A stretch of 64,000 nucleotides of DNA from an uncultured Oscillospiraceae bacterium (GCA_910577565.1 CAJTNJ010000006.1:30644-94643), one strand, 5' to 3'. Counted from the stretch's first letter, positions 53,534 through 64,000 are shown. Made by a program: numbers and translations. Notes: a model not told the origin generated them from the sequence alone.

Positions 53534-53932
53534 ATGATGAGAAATCATCGTGACGATATAAAGAACGAAATAGCTTATTTTTATACTGTAATTAAAAATA
53601 TGGACACAAAAGATAGCATAAAAAAATCAAAAGTAAATGAATACGAAATTCCTCTTGAAGATGTTATGTATGACAACTTTTCAGAAGATTTTGATGTGGA
53701 CAAGCAGGTTGCCGAACAAAGTTTACTCGGGTGGATAGAACTGATTGAGAATCCAATTCTGCACAAGGCGGTGAAAAGTTTATCGATTGAAGACCAAATA
53801 TTTATCAGCTACATAGTTAAAGAGTGCCGAACACAGCGTGAACTTTCTGCTATGTACGGTATTGCGCATCAAAATATAAGCAAAAGATTTAATAATATTA
53901 CTAAAAAGCTAAGACAATTTATGAAACGATAA
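53534..53932 (+). CDS. Sigma-70-like/HTH protein of the recombinase module
   Basis: 132 residues, acidic middle, and a C-terminal region-4-like helix-turn-helix (IEDQIFISYIVKECRTQREL, YGIAHQNISKRFNNITKKL). Such small sigma-like proteins accompany integrases in clostridial mobile elements. ATG 53534 after GGGGGTTAA. It presumably controls the recombinase or excision functions. Confidence 0.75.
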   Translation: MMRNHRDDIKNEIAYFYTVIKNMDTKDSIKKSKVNEYEIPLEDVMYDNFSEDFDVDKQVAEQSLLGWIELIENPILHKAVKSLSIEDQIFISYIVKECRTQRELSAMYGIAHQNISKRFNNITKKLRQFMKR

Positions 53933-53934
53933 AT

Positions 53935-54186
53935 TTGTCGAAAAGTTTTTTGAAAACAGGGTGCCAAAAACACCCTCAAAAGACTCTTTACATATATGAG
54001 GGGATAAATTTTCACTCAGCGAACATTGAAAACCGAATAACAAAAATCTCAGTAACAATTAAAGATACTCCTGCCCAGTCACAGTCCGAGCGTGAAAAAA
54101 CCGTCGCAGGCAATGAGGGTAGCCTTGCAAACTTGCAAGGACGTGAAATTCGTGTGCCATCGTTTGGGTGGGCTGAGATATTTTAA
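53935..54186 (+). CDS. Unrecognised small open frame between sigma-like and TnpW-like genes
   Basis: 83 codons from a TTG at 53935 with no clear ribosome-binding site. I do not recognise it; the N-terminal half is basic (KTGCQKHPQKTLYIYEGINF), the C-terminal half GNEGSLANLQGREIRVPSFG. The DNA holds a perfect palindrome at 54123-54140 (CCTTGCAA-ac-TTGCAAGG) and a GGGTG/CACCC hairpin near 53,960, so it may be regulatory sequence rather than a gene. Confidence 0.3.
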   Translation: MSKSFLKTGCQKHPQKTLYIYEGINFHSANIENRITKISVTIKDTPAQSQSEREKTVAGNEGSLANLQGREIRVPSFGWAEIF

Positions 54187-54208
54187 ATTTTTTAAGGAGA
54201 AAATTCAC

Positions 54209-54388
54209 ATGACTGATTCATTTGAAATAATTTCATTTCAGAAACAGAGTAAAACCAAAATTGGAAAAGTAACATATATTATTAATTCTTATTTTGATAA
54301 TAATGGCGGAACGTTAAAAGAAAAAATCAAAAATTTATTGGTATCGGAGATTCAGAAAAAGTCCGAGATTATAGCTCCCAACAGCTGA
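54209..54388 (+). CDS. TnpW-like small transposon protein
   Basis: 59 residues, ATG behind AAGGAG. FQKQSKTKIGKVTYIINSYF and GGTLKEKIKNLLVSEIQKKS give the short strand-strand-helix pattern of small TnpW-type proteins found ahead of large serine recombinases in clostridial transposons. Role unknown in those elements too. Lies 65 bp before the recombinase. Confidence 0.6.
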   Translation: MTDSFEIISFQKQSKTKIGKVTYIINSYFDNNGGTLKEKIKNLLVSEIQKKSEIIAPNS

Positions 54389-54453
54389 AAAATATGATAT
54401 AATTATAATGTAAACATTATTTTTGGCTGTTAATTTGAAAGGAGAAAGGCTAA

Positions 54454-56154
<1,701 letters not shown>

Positions 56155-56208
56155 CACAATTTAACTCTTCACTATCAAAAGTTGAGTAGCTAATAAGAAA
56201 CTTCCAAA

Positions 56209-56222
56209 ACCCTTATAACTAC
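56209..56222 (-). repeat. Right 14-bp terminal repeat of the element
   Basis: ACCCTTATAACTAC, the inverse of 20200-20213, ending 6 bp from the tRNA CCA end. Both copies read from outside to inside. Confidence 0.55.
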
Positions 56223-56228
56223 TCAGCA

Positions 56229-56305
<77 letters not shown>

Positions 56306-56388
56306 GTATAACATAAATATTTCCAATCAAAATTTGATTATGAAATGATTATATCATATCTTAGGAAGGAATGCAAGCAATTTAATAA

Positions 56389-56643
56389 TTATTTTCTAGA
56401 TTTTTTATCATCATTTTCATCATAAGTATCCGATGTCCAATCTCCATCATCTTCATCTATAATATCATTTGAGATTGAATTATCGTAATTGTCAAAATCA
56501 TCATCTATATAATCAGCATCATCGTAATCTAAATCGTTGTTTAAGTTACATTTTCCTTTTTTGATCAAAGCTATTATTGTAATAACTAAGCCTGCAAACG
56601 CAGCGATAATGGCTACAAATCCCATAATTAAACCTTTTTTCAT
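56389..56643 (-). CDS. Small membrane protein with Asp-rich tail
   Basis: 84 residues: one hydrophobic helix (GFVAIIAAFAGLVITIIALI), then an acidic Asp/Tyr/Asn tail (DYDDADYIDDDFDNYDN) and a basic end. ATG behind AGGAGGT. I do not recognise the family. Just downstream of rsmE on the same strand. Confidence 0.65.
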   Translation of the reverse strand: MKKGLIMGFVAIIAAFAGLVITIIALIKKGKCNLNNDLDYDDADYIDDDFDNYDNSISNDIIDEDDGDWTSDTYDENDDKKSRK

Positions 56644-56732
56644 TTAGTTTTACCTCCTATTAAAAACTATTAATAAAATATTTATTATTATCATTATTAT
56701 ATACACATTTATCCAAAAATTCAAGTTTATTG

Positions 56733-57452
56733 CTATAAATTTTTTGTGCAATACATAATTATGCTTAAAACGCATGGTGCTACTGTCTCGCATCTAAGAA
56801 TTCTTTTGCCTAAACTGCCTATTATTATGTTATAATATTTCGCTTTTTCCACTTCATAAGGTTCGAACCCACCTTCACTTCCAACCATAAAACTTATTTC
56901 TTTTTGAGTTTCTATTACATTCCTTAAACTTTTTCCGCCACATTCATAAAATAATATAGCAAGCGCAGATTTTGACATCTCATTTAATGCATCCTCAAAT
57001 GATAGCATAGGGTTGACTTTTGGTATTATCCCTCGCCCACTCTGCTTTGCAGCTTGTTCGGAAATTTTTTGATATCTTTCCACTTTGCGCTTTATATTAT
57101 TACTATTCGGGCGCGAAATGCATCTGTTGCTTAAAACAGGTGTTATTTCTGTTATACCAAGCTCTACTGATTTTTTTATTATATGCTCAAACTTATCAGA
57201 CTTTGGCATTGCCTGATATAAGTGCGTTTTTATCGTTGGTTCCGATTCACTTTTTATGCATTTTAATACTTTAATTACAACATTTTTATAGTCTATTTTC
57301 ACTATTTTGCATATATAATCATTTGCTTTGCCATCACAAATTACAACATCATCGCCAACTTTCATTCTTAGCGACTTGCTTATATGGCTTGCATTATCAC
57401 CAGTTATAACGATTGTATTAGTAGTTGGGTTTTCAATAAAAAAACGTGGCAT
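56733..57452 (-). CDS. rsmE: 16S rRNA m3U1498 methyltransferase
   Basis: SPOUT-class methyltransferase modifying U1498 of 16S rRNA. 239 residues: N-terminal PUA-like domain (ISKSLRMKVGDDVVICDGKA), then KSVELGITEITPVLSNRCIS, KQSGRGIIPKV and the SAM knot FMVGSEGGFEPYEVEKAK with SLGKRILRCETVAP. Normal length. ATG behind GAAAGGAAG. Confidence 0.95.
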   Translation of the reverse strand: MPRFFIENPTTNTIVITGDNASHISKSLRMKVGDDVVICDGKANDYICKIVKIDYKNVVIKVLKCIKSESEPTIKTHLYQAMPKSDKFEHIIKKSVELGITEITPVLSNRCISRPNSNNIKRKVERYQKISEQAAKQSGRGIIPKVNPMLSFEDALNEMSKSALAILFYECGGKSLRNVIETQKEISFMVGSEGGFEPYEVEKAKYYNIIIGSLGKRILRCETVAPCVLSIIMYCTKNL

Positions 57453-57825
57453 ATTAACTTCCTTTCAATTATTATAAATGCAATAATATAAACACTTATT
57501 ATTAAATCAATTTTACAGGAAACGTTCATGGATTTATATACATTATCATTAAATAACCTATAAGTTTTTTGAGATAAAACACTATTAATTTATAGCTGTT
57601 TTGCCAAAAATTTCTCATTTTTGCTGTAAATTATCAAATCTCACATAGCACGCATTTAACTTATAAAGTATTAAGAACACAATTAAGAACACAATAATGT
57701 CTATAAATAGATATTTAACATAACTTATAATAGTGTGCTTTGTGTTTAATATTTTCTTGCTTTTTTCACTTGATTCCATTTTATCATACTTTTACAATAA
57801 GGATTTGTTTTATAATATATTCTCA

Positions 57826-57854
57826 TTGACAAAAACAAAATTAAGTAATAACAT
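57826..57854 (+). promoter_or_regulatory. Possible promoter of the trkA pair
   Basis: Perfect TTGACA (57826-57831), 17-bp spacer, TAACAT (57849-57854), 82 bp before the first trkA start. The 480-bp gap from rsmE to here is AT-rich with no visible gene; an open frame from 57733 lacks a site and contains this promoter. Confidence 0.45.
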
Positions 57855-57936
57855 TGTTAATGCAATATGTTTTAAAATTTTAAATAATGTTTTAGGCAAT
57901 ATACAACATAACTCCATAAGGACTGGTGAGTTTACA

Positions 57937-58560
57937 ATGAATATTTTAATAATTGGATGTGGTCAGTTAGGTTCCAGGCTTGCAAACGTGTTAGACAAAC
58001 AAGGCCACGATATATCAATAATAGGTTCAAGTCAGACAATGACAGATCTTCTTGATGATGACTTTTCAGGATTGACTATACCGGGTAACCCAATAGATTC
58101 AGATGTTATGAAATCCGCAGGAATTGAAGGGTGCGACTATGTCATTTGTGTAACTGAAAGTGATAACACAAATCTTATGGCTGCACAAGTGGCTAAGCAT
58201 ATTTTTCATATAGACAAAATATTCGTACGAGTTCTTGATCCTGTTAAATGCCACGTTTATAAACAAATGGATATATCAACCATATCTCCAACCTCACTTG
58301 CATTTGAATCTATTTGTTCTGCTATTTTTAACACAAGCGGCAACAAAATTGTCACATTAGGTAAATCATCTGTTGCTATTACAACTACACCATATGAAAA
58401 ATGGATGCACGGCAAACTAATTTCAGATATAGAATATGTCAAAAAATATAAACTTATAGGTTATTTAGACGAAAACGACAGATTTTTGATATTTAACCAT
58501 GAAAATGATCGAAAAATTGAAAAAACTGACAGATTTGTTTTTACAGCTATAATAGAATGA
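57937..58560 (+). CDS. TrkA-family K+ uptake regulator, first copy
   Basis: Cytosolic ring protein that gates Trk/Ktr potassium channels in response to nucleotides. 207 residues: RCK-N Rossmann fold (MNILIIGCGQLGSRLANVL, GCDYVICVTESDNTNLMAAQ, KIFVRVLDPVKCHVYKQM) and an RCK-C-like C-terminus. The Rossmann motif here is GCGQLG. Start ATG 57937 behind GGTGAG; the longer frame from 57733 lacks coding features. Followed 19 bp later by a second, diverged copy; no channel gene in the window. Confidence 0.88.
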   Translation: MNILIIGCGQLGSRLANVLDKQGHDISIIGSSQTMTDLLDDDFSGLTIPGNPIDSDVMKSAGIEGCDYVICVTESDNTNLMAAQVAKHIFHIDKIFVRVLDPVKCHVYKQMDISTISPTSLAFESICSAIFNTSGNKIVTLGKSSVAITTTPYEKWMHGKLISDIEYVKKYKLIGYLDENDRFLIFNHENDRKIEKTDRFVFTAIIE

Positions 58561-58579
58561 CGGAAAGGATAGTTTTAAC

Positions 58580-59248
58580 ATGAATATTATTGTTGTTGGC
58601 GCAGGAAACATTGGATACTATCTAACTTGGTCTCTAATCACCTCTACCGATCATGAAATTACCGTAATTGAAAAAAACAACTCACACTCAATAGCTATCG
58701 CAGATAAATTAGATGTACCTATAATTAATGGTGATGGTTCCAATATAGCTATACTTGAAAAAGCTAATGCCGCTCATACAGATATTTTAGTGGCTTTAAC
58801 CGGCAAAGATGAAGATAATTTTATATGTTGTCAACTTGCTAAAAAACATTTTCACATAAAAACCACAATAGCCAAAGTTAATAATCCGAAAAATTTTAAT
58901 ATAATGAAATCTTTATCTTCCGATATTGTCATTTCAAGCGCTAATATGCTAGCTGAAATTATAGAACAAGAAGTTAACGCTGTATATTTTCATTTTGCAA
59001 CTCGAGTTAAAATGGGTGACATATCTATTGTTGAATTTATTGTGTCTGAAGGAGATCCTATACAAAATAAAAAAATTGTCAACATTGCCTGGCCAAAAGA
59101 CACTCTTGTTATTGCAATATCTCGAAAAGGAAAGTCTATCGTGCCAAGCGGTGACACAATTCTGTCTGTCGGAGATAATGTAATAATCTCAACTAAAGAT
59201 CACAATAAAAAATATCTAAGAAAGCTATTTAATACCAATCAAAAATAA
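58580..59248 (+). CDS. TrkA-family K+ uptake regulator, second copy
   Basis: 222 residues, same architecture: MNIIVVGAGNIGYYLTWSL (G-x-G-x-x-G), IINGDGSNIAILEKANAAHT, LTGKDEDNFICCQLAKKHFH, then an RCK-C domain (FIVSEGDPIQNKKIVNIAWP, LSVGDNVIISTK). Two adjacent TrkA genes transcribed together are common in Clostridia, where a TrkH channel usually follows; here none does within the window. Confidence 0.9.
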   Translation: MNIIVVGAGNIGYYLTWSLITSTDHEITVIEKNNSHSIAIADKLDVPIINGDGSNIAILEKANAAHTDILVALTGKDEDNFICCQLAKKHFHIKTTIAKVNNPKNFNIMKSLSSDIVISSANMLAEIIEQEVNAVYFHFATRVKMGDISIVEFIVSEGDPIQNKKIVNIAWPKDTLVIAISRKGKSIVPSGDTILSVGDNVIISTKDHNKKYLRKLFNTNQK

Positions 59249-59865
59249 ACATAAATAGCTTTAATATTATAACACAAAATTTTATTAAATTAAAATACTA
59301 TAAGTGTCTAAAAAAGAAAAATAGCCAATCCATTTTAATGTAGCTGTCGCTAATGTCATATTAAAAAACAGGTGGATTATTATTTATAAAAATAACGACA
59401 TTTTGCAGTTTTTCCGAATTTCTTTTAAATATTTGCTTCAATACAATCAACACAATAAATATAATGGCATAAATAAGCTTTAACACTAAATCTTATATTT
59501 TAGCAACTTTCTTAAATAGAGTTTATGTAAAATTGATCAAAACAATAAAGCAAAGTTTTTTATATAACTTAGTTATATGCCATAAAAACCTTTTAATGCA
59601 AAAATCTTCTCAATCAAATAACACAGTTTTTAAATATATAGATCATATCTAAGTTTTTTATTACAATTGCGTTTTTAGAAAGCAGTTATTTTCATACTAA
59701 TGCGCACATTAAGACTCAAATATGCTTGCAAATATATCAAATCAGCAAACACGCATCTATTGACGTATCATAAATCCGATAAGTTGCTTCTTTGCAATTA
59801 GATAGTTAAACCCACATTTATTATTTAATTTACATATATAATTTTAAGTATTTGGAGGCAATATT
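59249..59865. other. Gene-free AT-rich gap
   Basis: 617 bp between the trkA pair and the reductase. All frames are full of stops, and I see no tRNA, convincing terminator or consensus promoter apart from scattered TATA-like boxes. Presumably holds the reductase promoter. Confidence 0.5.
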
Positions 59866-60600
59866 TTGACGAAAAACGTTTTGATTACAGGTGCAAGCAG
59901 AGGCATAGGCGCTTCGTGTGCAGAATTATTCGCCAAATTTGGTTATAAAGTAGCAATTAATTATTTTAAAAGCAAAGAAAAAGCTTTATCACTTGCAGAC
60001 AAAATTATAAAAAATGGTGGTCTAGCAGAAACATTCTGCGCAGACATTTCTGACCCAAATCAAGTTGATGACATGTACATAAAGATTAAGCAGAAATTTG
60101 GCAACCCAAGTGTTTTAATAAACAATGCCGGTATATCTGAACAAAAATTATTCAGTGACATAACTTTATCTGATTGGGATAATATGTTTAACGTAAACAT
60201 TAGAGGGATGTTTATTTGTTGTAAAAAATTTTTACCCTATATGATAAACCAAAAATATGGTCGCATTATAAATATATCTTCTGTTTGGGGGATAAGCGGT
60301 GGATCATGTGAAGTTCACTATTCATCTTCTAAAGCAGCTGTTATCGGTTTTTCCAAAGCTCTTGCACAAGAAACAGCTTTAAGCGGTGTAACTGTCAACT
60401 GCATCGCTCCTGGAGTAATTAAAACCGATATGATGGCCGGATATGACAAACAAACTATCAACATTTTGAAAGAAGCTATACCGTGTGGGAAAATAGGTTC
60501 TGCAGATGATGTTGCACACGCTGCGCTATTTTTGGCAAGTGAAAAATCATCATATATTACAAGCCAAGTGTTAAATGTTGGCGGAGGATTCAAAATTTAA
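59866..60600 (+). CDS. FabG-like short-chain dehydrogenase/reductase
   Basis: NAD(P)H-dependent 3-oxoacyl-ACP reductase type. 244 residues: cofactor motif TGASRGIG, NNAG, catalytic Ser in INISSVWG, Tyr-Lys in YSSSKAAVIG, and GYDKQTINILKEAIPCGKIG with the SDR end FLASEKSSYITSQVLNVGGG. TTG start at 59866 behind TTGGAGGC. It stands alone, without other fab genes, so a fatty-acid role is not certain; other SDR substrates are possible. Confidence 0.85.
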   Translation: MTKNVLITGASRGIGASCAELFAKFGYKVAINYFKSKEKALSLADKIIKNGGLAETFCADISDPNQVDDMYIKIKQKFGNPSVLINNAGISEQKLFSDITLSDWDNMFNVNIRGMFICCKKFLPYMINQKYGRIINISSVWGISGGSCEVHYSSSKAAVIGFSKALAQETALSGVTVNCIAPGVIKTDMMAGYDKQTINILKEAIPCGKIGSADDVAHAALFLASEKSSYITSQVLNVGGGFKI

Positions 60601-60764
60601 TCAATAAAATTAAAACCATCAATTAGACTGTTATTATATAAAAAATATAAAATGATATTCTTCAGAAAAATTTTAAATAAGATCAAAAGCTCAATCGATT
60701 GTAAATTATTTTAAAAATATTTTAAGCTAAATCACTATTTTTATTAAAGCTTACATTAAAACAT

Positions 60765-60798
60765 AAAGGTGAATGAGCGCTATTTGCTCTTCACCTTT
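60765..60798 (-). terminator. Terminator of the SpoIID-like operon
   Basis: AAAGGTGAA-t-GAGC (60765-60778) pairs with GCTC-TTCACCTTT (60786-60798), one bulged base; on the minus strand it is followed by ATGTTTT. 14 bp after the stop of the peptidoglycan-binding gene. Confidence 0.65.
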
Positions 60799-60811
60799 TG
60801 CGATGTTTAAT

Positions 60812-62203
60812 TTAACTGCAATTGCCGTTGCCATTATTACCACGCAATCTACTGAGCGTTATTGCATCATAAGCTGCCGCTATATCTCCCCATGTGGTAG
60901 CACCAACCGAACCGGTTTCAGGAAGCGCAAATGCCTTTTGAAATGCCCTTACAGCATTTTCTGTTAATTCTCCATAATGACCTGTTATAGGTACAGTAGG
61001 GAGAACCGCATAAGTTTTTCCAATCAGAGATAAATATGTTTGGAGATCTCTAACATCATCATTTTCCATGCCAAAGCTCAAAATATATCCGGGATAGTAT
61101 TTTGCTCTATCTCCTTCATATCCCGGAGGTAACGATTCTACGATTCCAAGATAAACATCAACTAACTTGTTTATGGTGTTACGGTCTATAATACCTGTTG
61201 GTTGAAGGCCATAATATCTTTGGAAGTTCTCAACCGCTTGTTGTGTTTGAACACCAAACTTACCATCAACAGTAATAGGTTCCAGCCCATCTATAAATAA
61301 CGCAATTATATTTAAATAATATTGTGCATATCTAACAGCAATTCCTTGCGAGCCAAGTTGCAGCGTGGTAGGATATTGAGGGGTAAGTTCTTCAATTGGA
61401 ATTGCTTCAGCTGTAAGATCAGACAACCTTCTAACACTATTATATATATTTTTTATTTTATACCAAGTACCTTTACCAATCACACCATCTTGTGCCAGAG
61501 AGAATATGCTCTGAAATTTCAAAACAGCATCCTCAGTGGAATTTTTAAATATGCCATCCACTACAGGTATTTTTGGTATTGCAGGGTAGTTATCAGATAT
61601 CCTGTTAAGCTCAAACTGCATTGTACGAACATCATTGCCAAAATCTCCGACACGCAGAGGCCTTCCGGGATAAGACTCTGTAAAAGAGCCTACTGGTGCA
61701 TTTTCTATTATATTTATATTATCGCCATAGTAATATTGTAAAATTTGGTATGGCGTAAATCCATCTTCTGCAAGTTCTACAGTGCCCCACTGTGATAAAC
61801 CTTGGCAAGTTATTGTTGTACCATTGCAAAACTGTGCGAATAACGGCTGAACGGTTCCCTGCCTTACAATATAATCATTAAATATTTCATCCGTTATCGT
61901 GCTTATGTTTTCAAAGATATCTCTCCCATAATTATAAGATTGATCATATTGAGTGGTATTTGTTATGTCAAAATCATATCCTTGACTTCGATACCATTCA
62001 GTGTATACTCTATTAAGTGCAAATGTTACAATAGCTATAATATTAGCTCGCAGTGAAGCCTCAGGCCAGGAAGGAAAAATCTCGCTTGAAGCAACATTTT
62101 TTACATAACTTAAAAAAGGAACGGTAACATTTCTTGCATTACTTTTAGGCGTGCCAAGGTGAACTGTAATTTCACTGGGAATTACAGGATGTAAATCGGC
62201 CAT
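60812..62203 (-). CDS. SpoIID-like protein with three peptidoglycan-binding domains
   Basis: 463 residues. N-terminal SpoIID-type segment (about 1-165): FLSYVKNVASSEIFPSWPEA, ANIIAIVTFALNRVYTEWYR, CQGLSQWGTVELAEDGFTPY. Three PG_binding_1 repeats follow: RVGDFGNDVRTMQFELNRIS, LGSQGIAVRYAQYYLNIIAL and FGMENDDVRDLQTYLSLIGK, each ending in a Gly-x-(T/N) turn. No signal peptide is evident. SpoIID proteins are lytic transglycosylases in engulfment; this clostridial form may act in the spore cortex or coat. Starts 15 bp after the Q-rich gene, so co-transcribed. Confidence 0.85.
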   Translation of the reverse strand: MADLHPVIPSEITVHLGTPKSNARNVTVPFLSYVKNVASSEIFPSWPEASLRANIIAIVTFALNRVYTEWYRSQGYDFDITNTTQYDQSYNYGRDIFENISTITDEIFNDYIVRQGTVQPLFAQFCNGTTITCQGLSQWGTVELAEDGFTPYQILQYYYGDNINIIENAPVGSFTESYPGRPLRVGDFGNDVRTMQFELNRISDNYPAIPKIPVVDGIFKNSTEDAVLKFQSIFSLAQDGVIGKGTWYKIKNIYNSVRRLSDLTAEAIPIEELTPQYPTTLQLGSQGIAVRYAQYYLNIIALFIDGLEPITVDGKFGVQTQQAVENFQRYYGLQPTGIIDRNTINKLVDVYLGIVESLPPGYEGDRAKYYPGYILSFGMENDDVRDLQTYLSLIGKTYAVLPTVPITGHYGELTENAVRAFQKAFALPETGSVGATTWGDIAAAYDAITLSRLRGNNGNGNCS

Positions 62204-62218
62204 ATGACGTTATCCTCC

Positions 62219-63496
62219 TTAAAAGTTCGGTTCTGTTTCTACTATATCTTCAATATCATCATCCTGCTCAGATGAAAGCAGTGGTCTCATTTGAATTGGC
62301 TGTAAAGATACGATTCCGGGGAAAACCGGCATATTTTCTCTAACTATTGTACGAAATCCTGGCTTAAAAACTTCTAAATCATATGTCTCATATGGACGAA
62401 CACCATCTATCACAAACGAATGACTATTATCAGGAGCTGGCAATGATACCGGATCGGTTACTCCGCTTTCATCAGTCATCATCTCATAAAATATCCTCGA
62501 TTGATTTCCGAATTGCTTAGAAACTATTATTCTCGCATCTCTTACCGGCAAAGCACCTTGTGCTGAATATACCTGCAATTTTAAAAATCCATTAGAAGGA
62601 TTGTTTGCCTCGAATTCTTTCCATTCTCCCATAGCCTGTTCTCCTTGAAATTCCATAGGATTATGCATATAATTTGGCATTGTGGAATTGCCTGATTCTT
62701 GTTGCATAGTAGATCCTGATAGACCTTGGCTTTGTGGGGGTTGAATGGGTGTTGATCCAAAAGGTGGCGCAGATGGAACATCTAAGCTAAAAGATTGCGA
62801 AGAAAAATTATTTGGCATGCCTTGAGTAGTTGGAGCATTAGATGTAAACGGGGCATTAGGAGCGAAGTTATTAGGAGCAGCGTTTCTCATTCTTGGAGTG
62901 GATATTCGTGTTCCAAAATTATTATCTCTTGCACCATTTGGCTCATTCACAATTTCTGTATTATCACCATCAAAACTTGTTTGCACTTCACCTCTTGGCT
63001 GTTGTGATTGTTGCTGTAATTGTGCTTGTGATTGTGGTTGCGACTGCAATTGCATTTGTGGCTGTGATTGTTCTTGTGGCTGCATTTGTGTGGCACTCGA
63101 GTCTTGTTGCATATTACCATTGTTTGTATTTTGACTATATTGTCTTTCCATGTCGCCACGAATTGTATGTGGACTTATATCTTGCCTATATGATGCAGGA
63201 GGCATATCTTGCCCTGCAATCCAAGGTGACACAAATTTATTTTGATTAATATTAAAATGGTTACTAATATTCCCGGTAGATGTTCCATCTCCATTTCCGC
63301 CCACTGATTGAACTATGGAGTTATTTGTAACATCTTCGCTTTTATTTTGATTCGACCCAAAATTCTTAATTTGCTGTTCATTTTGAGTTGAATTATTATT
63401 TATATTATTTTCTCTGTCCGCGTTTTGTTGTCTATACATACGCAACATCTCATTTGTATATTGTTCAACTTTGCCTTCATCGGAATACATATTCAT
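62219..63496 (-). CDS. Q/N-rich protein with C-terminal carboxypeptidase-regulatory-like domain
   Basis: 425 residues. The first ~290 are disordered, Asn- then Gln/Pro/Ser-rich, with a run of QPQMQLQSQPQSQAQLQQQS around residues 140-165. The C-terminal ~110 form a beta-sandwich-like domain (GFLKLQVYSAQGALPVRDAR, SHSFVIDGVRPYETYDLEVF) like bacterial CarboxypepD_reg/TTM domains. No signal peptide. ATG behind AGGAGG. In an operon with the SpoIID-like gene, so a spore-coat or cortex-assembly role is possible; this is inference. Confidence 0.75.
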   Translation of the reverse strand: MNMYSDEGKVEQYTNEMLRMYRQQNADRENNINNNSTQNEQQIKNFGSNQNKSEDVTNNSIVQSVGGNGDGTSTGNISNHFNINQNKFVSPWIAGQDMPPASYRQDISPHTIRGDMERQYSQNTNNGNMQQDSSATQMQPQEQSQPQMQLQSQPQSQAQLQQQSQQPRGEVQTSFDGDNTEIVNEPNGARDNNFGTRISTPRMRNAAPNNFAPNAPFTSNAPTTQGMPNNFSSQSFSLDVPSAPPFGSTPIQPPQSQGLSGSTMQQESGNSTMPNYMHNPMEFQGEQAMGEWKEFEANNPSNGFLKLQVYSAQGALPVRDARIIVSKQFGNQSRIFYEMMTDESGVTDPVSLPAPDNSHSFVIDGVRPYETYDLEVFKPGFRTIVRENMPVFPGIVSLQPIQMRPLLSSEQDDDIEDIVETEPNF

Positions 63497-63749
63497 AATA
63501 ACCTCCTAATTCAGGGGCAATTTTATTGCTGTTTCCCTGTTTATATTTATATAATTATATGACATATACACAATTAATAGAATTTATTTTTGCAATATAG
63601 ACTTACAAATACATATATGCTATAATTTTTTAGGGATATCCAAATTAAATATATAAAAAATAACAAATAACTAAATTTGATATATGCGTAAATGAAAATA
63701 TTCATGATATATGTTTAAATTCAATAATATATTTAAGGTAACACGGGAG

Positions 63750-64000
63750 TGCCCAAATAGAAGAAAATTCATAACAGAATTAAATTATGATTAGGAGTTT
63801 AAAAAGAAGACAATACAAATATTTTATGAATGGAACAGTGGAAGAACAGTAGGAAGAATAATGAAAATAAATAAATCAGCAGTATATAATTGGATAAAAG
63901 CGTTAAATAAGAAAATAGAAGAACAGAAGTCTGAGATAAAAGAAGAAGGTCCTAAAGAAGTAATAGAAATGGATAAACTCTACAGTTATGTAGAGAGAAA
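63750..64000 (+). pseudogene. IS1-like transposase remnant, cut by window edge
   Basis: Frame from 63750: CPNRRKFITELNYD, then TAG (63792-63794), EFKKKTIQIFYEWNSGRTVG, RIMKINKSAVYNWIKALNKK and PKEVIEMDKLYSYVERK at the edge. This is the HTH plus the start of the DDE domain (first Asp in E-M-D) of IS1-type transposases; most of the zinc ribbon is missing and one stop interrupts. Same family as the fragment at 14721-14881 (both have RKFITE). The rest lies beyond the window. Confidence 0.65.

Noticed and set aside
57733-57936. N-terminal extension of the first TrkA protein
   Set aside because: Hydrophobic AT-rich translation without a ribosome-binding site, overlapping the likely promoter; the Rossmann fold begins exactly at the ATG at 57937.
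62795-63249. Several open frames opposite the Q-rich gene, rich in Cys, His or Val
   Set aside because: CAA/CAG-rich DNA gives stop-free reverse frames by composition; all frames are shadows of the Q-rich protein.

Overview
The window is AT-rich and comes from a sporulating, low-GC member of the Clostridia. It carries spoIIE, a SpoIID-like cortex-associated protein, pyruvate:ferredoxin oxidoreductase, and the gene order DUF1385-prmC-recA-recX-rimO-pgsA. The host backbone is bp 1-20,100 and 56,229-64,000. Between them lies a foreign block of about 36 kb (20,200-56,222), bounded by a 14-bp inverted repeat and placed 6 bp from the 3' end of an initiator tRNA gene.

Left backbone: partial nifJ (minus); spoIIE (plus) behind a promoter with an unusually long 21-bp spacer; a minus-strand run of lipoprotein, response regulator, histidine kinase, DUF1385, prmC, recA, recX, rimO, pgsA; a graveyard of two transposase remnants (IS1-like and IS5-like); a polyprenyl-phosphate-type glycosyltransferase with a large polytopic membrane protein; and a frameshifted GNAT gene.

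Prophage (20.2-43.75 kb, all plus): small early genes, Sak-type annealing protein, broken rusA, SSB, DnaD-like and DnaC-like replication proteins, an XRE regulator, an ArpU/RinA-like late regulator, HNH, terminase pair, cupin cassette, HK97-type portal/protease/capsid, head-tail joining genes, major tail protein, tail chaperone with a canonical -1 frameshift signal, an Abi_2/HEPN defence gene with its own promoters, small structured RNA and terminator, tape measure, distal tail, tail endopeptidase, receptor-binding protein, amidase and holin. Several genes lack a canonical start codon (ATA, ACG, ATC and possibly ATT where ATG is expected), and the tape measure has one in-frame TGA at a conserved Gly position.

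Cargo (43.9-52.9 kb, all minus), between the lysis genes and the recombinase, where lysogenic-conversion genes usually sit. A consensus promoter and a leader peptide/attenuator precede an Lsa-type ABC-F ribosome-protection gene. Then come a broken ABC exporter, GNAT, HAD phosphatase, alpha/beta hydrolase, PHP phosphatase, ANT(6)-type aminoglycoside nucleotidyltransferase, class D beta-lactamase and two more GNATs. This is a multi-resistance cluster. The right end (53.4-56.2 kb) has a sigma-like protein, a TnpW-like small protein and a large serine recombinase of the TnpX/TndX type, the only integrase in the window.

Right backbone: tRNA-fMet, a small acidic membrane protein, rsmE, two TrkA-type potassium-channel regulators, a FabG-like reductase, a Q-rich protein with a SpoIID/peptidoglycan-binding protein, and an IS1-like remnant running off the window. 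No CRISPR array or rRNA gene is visible.
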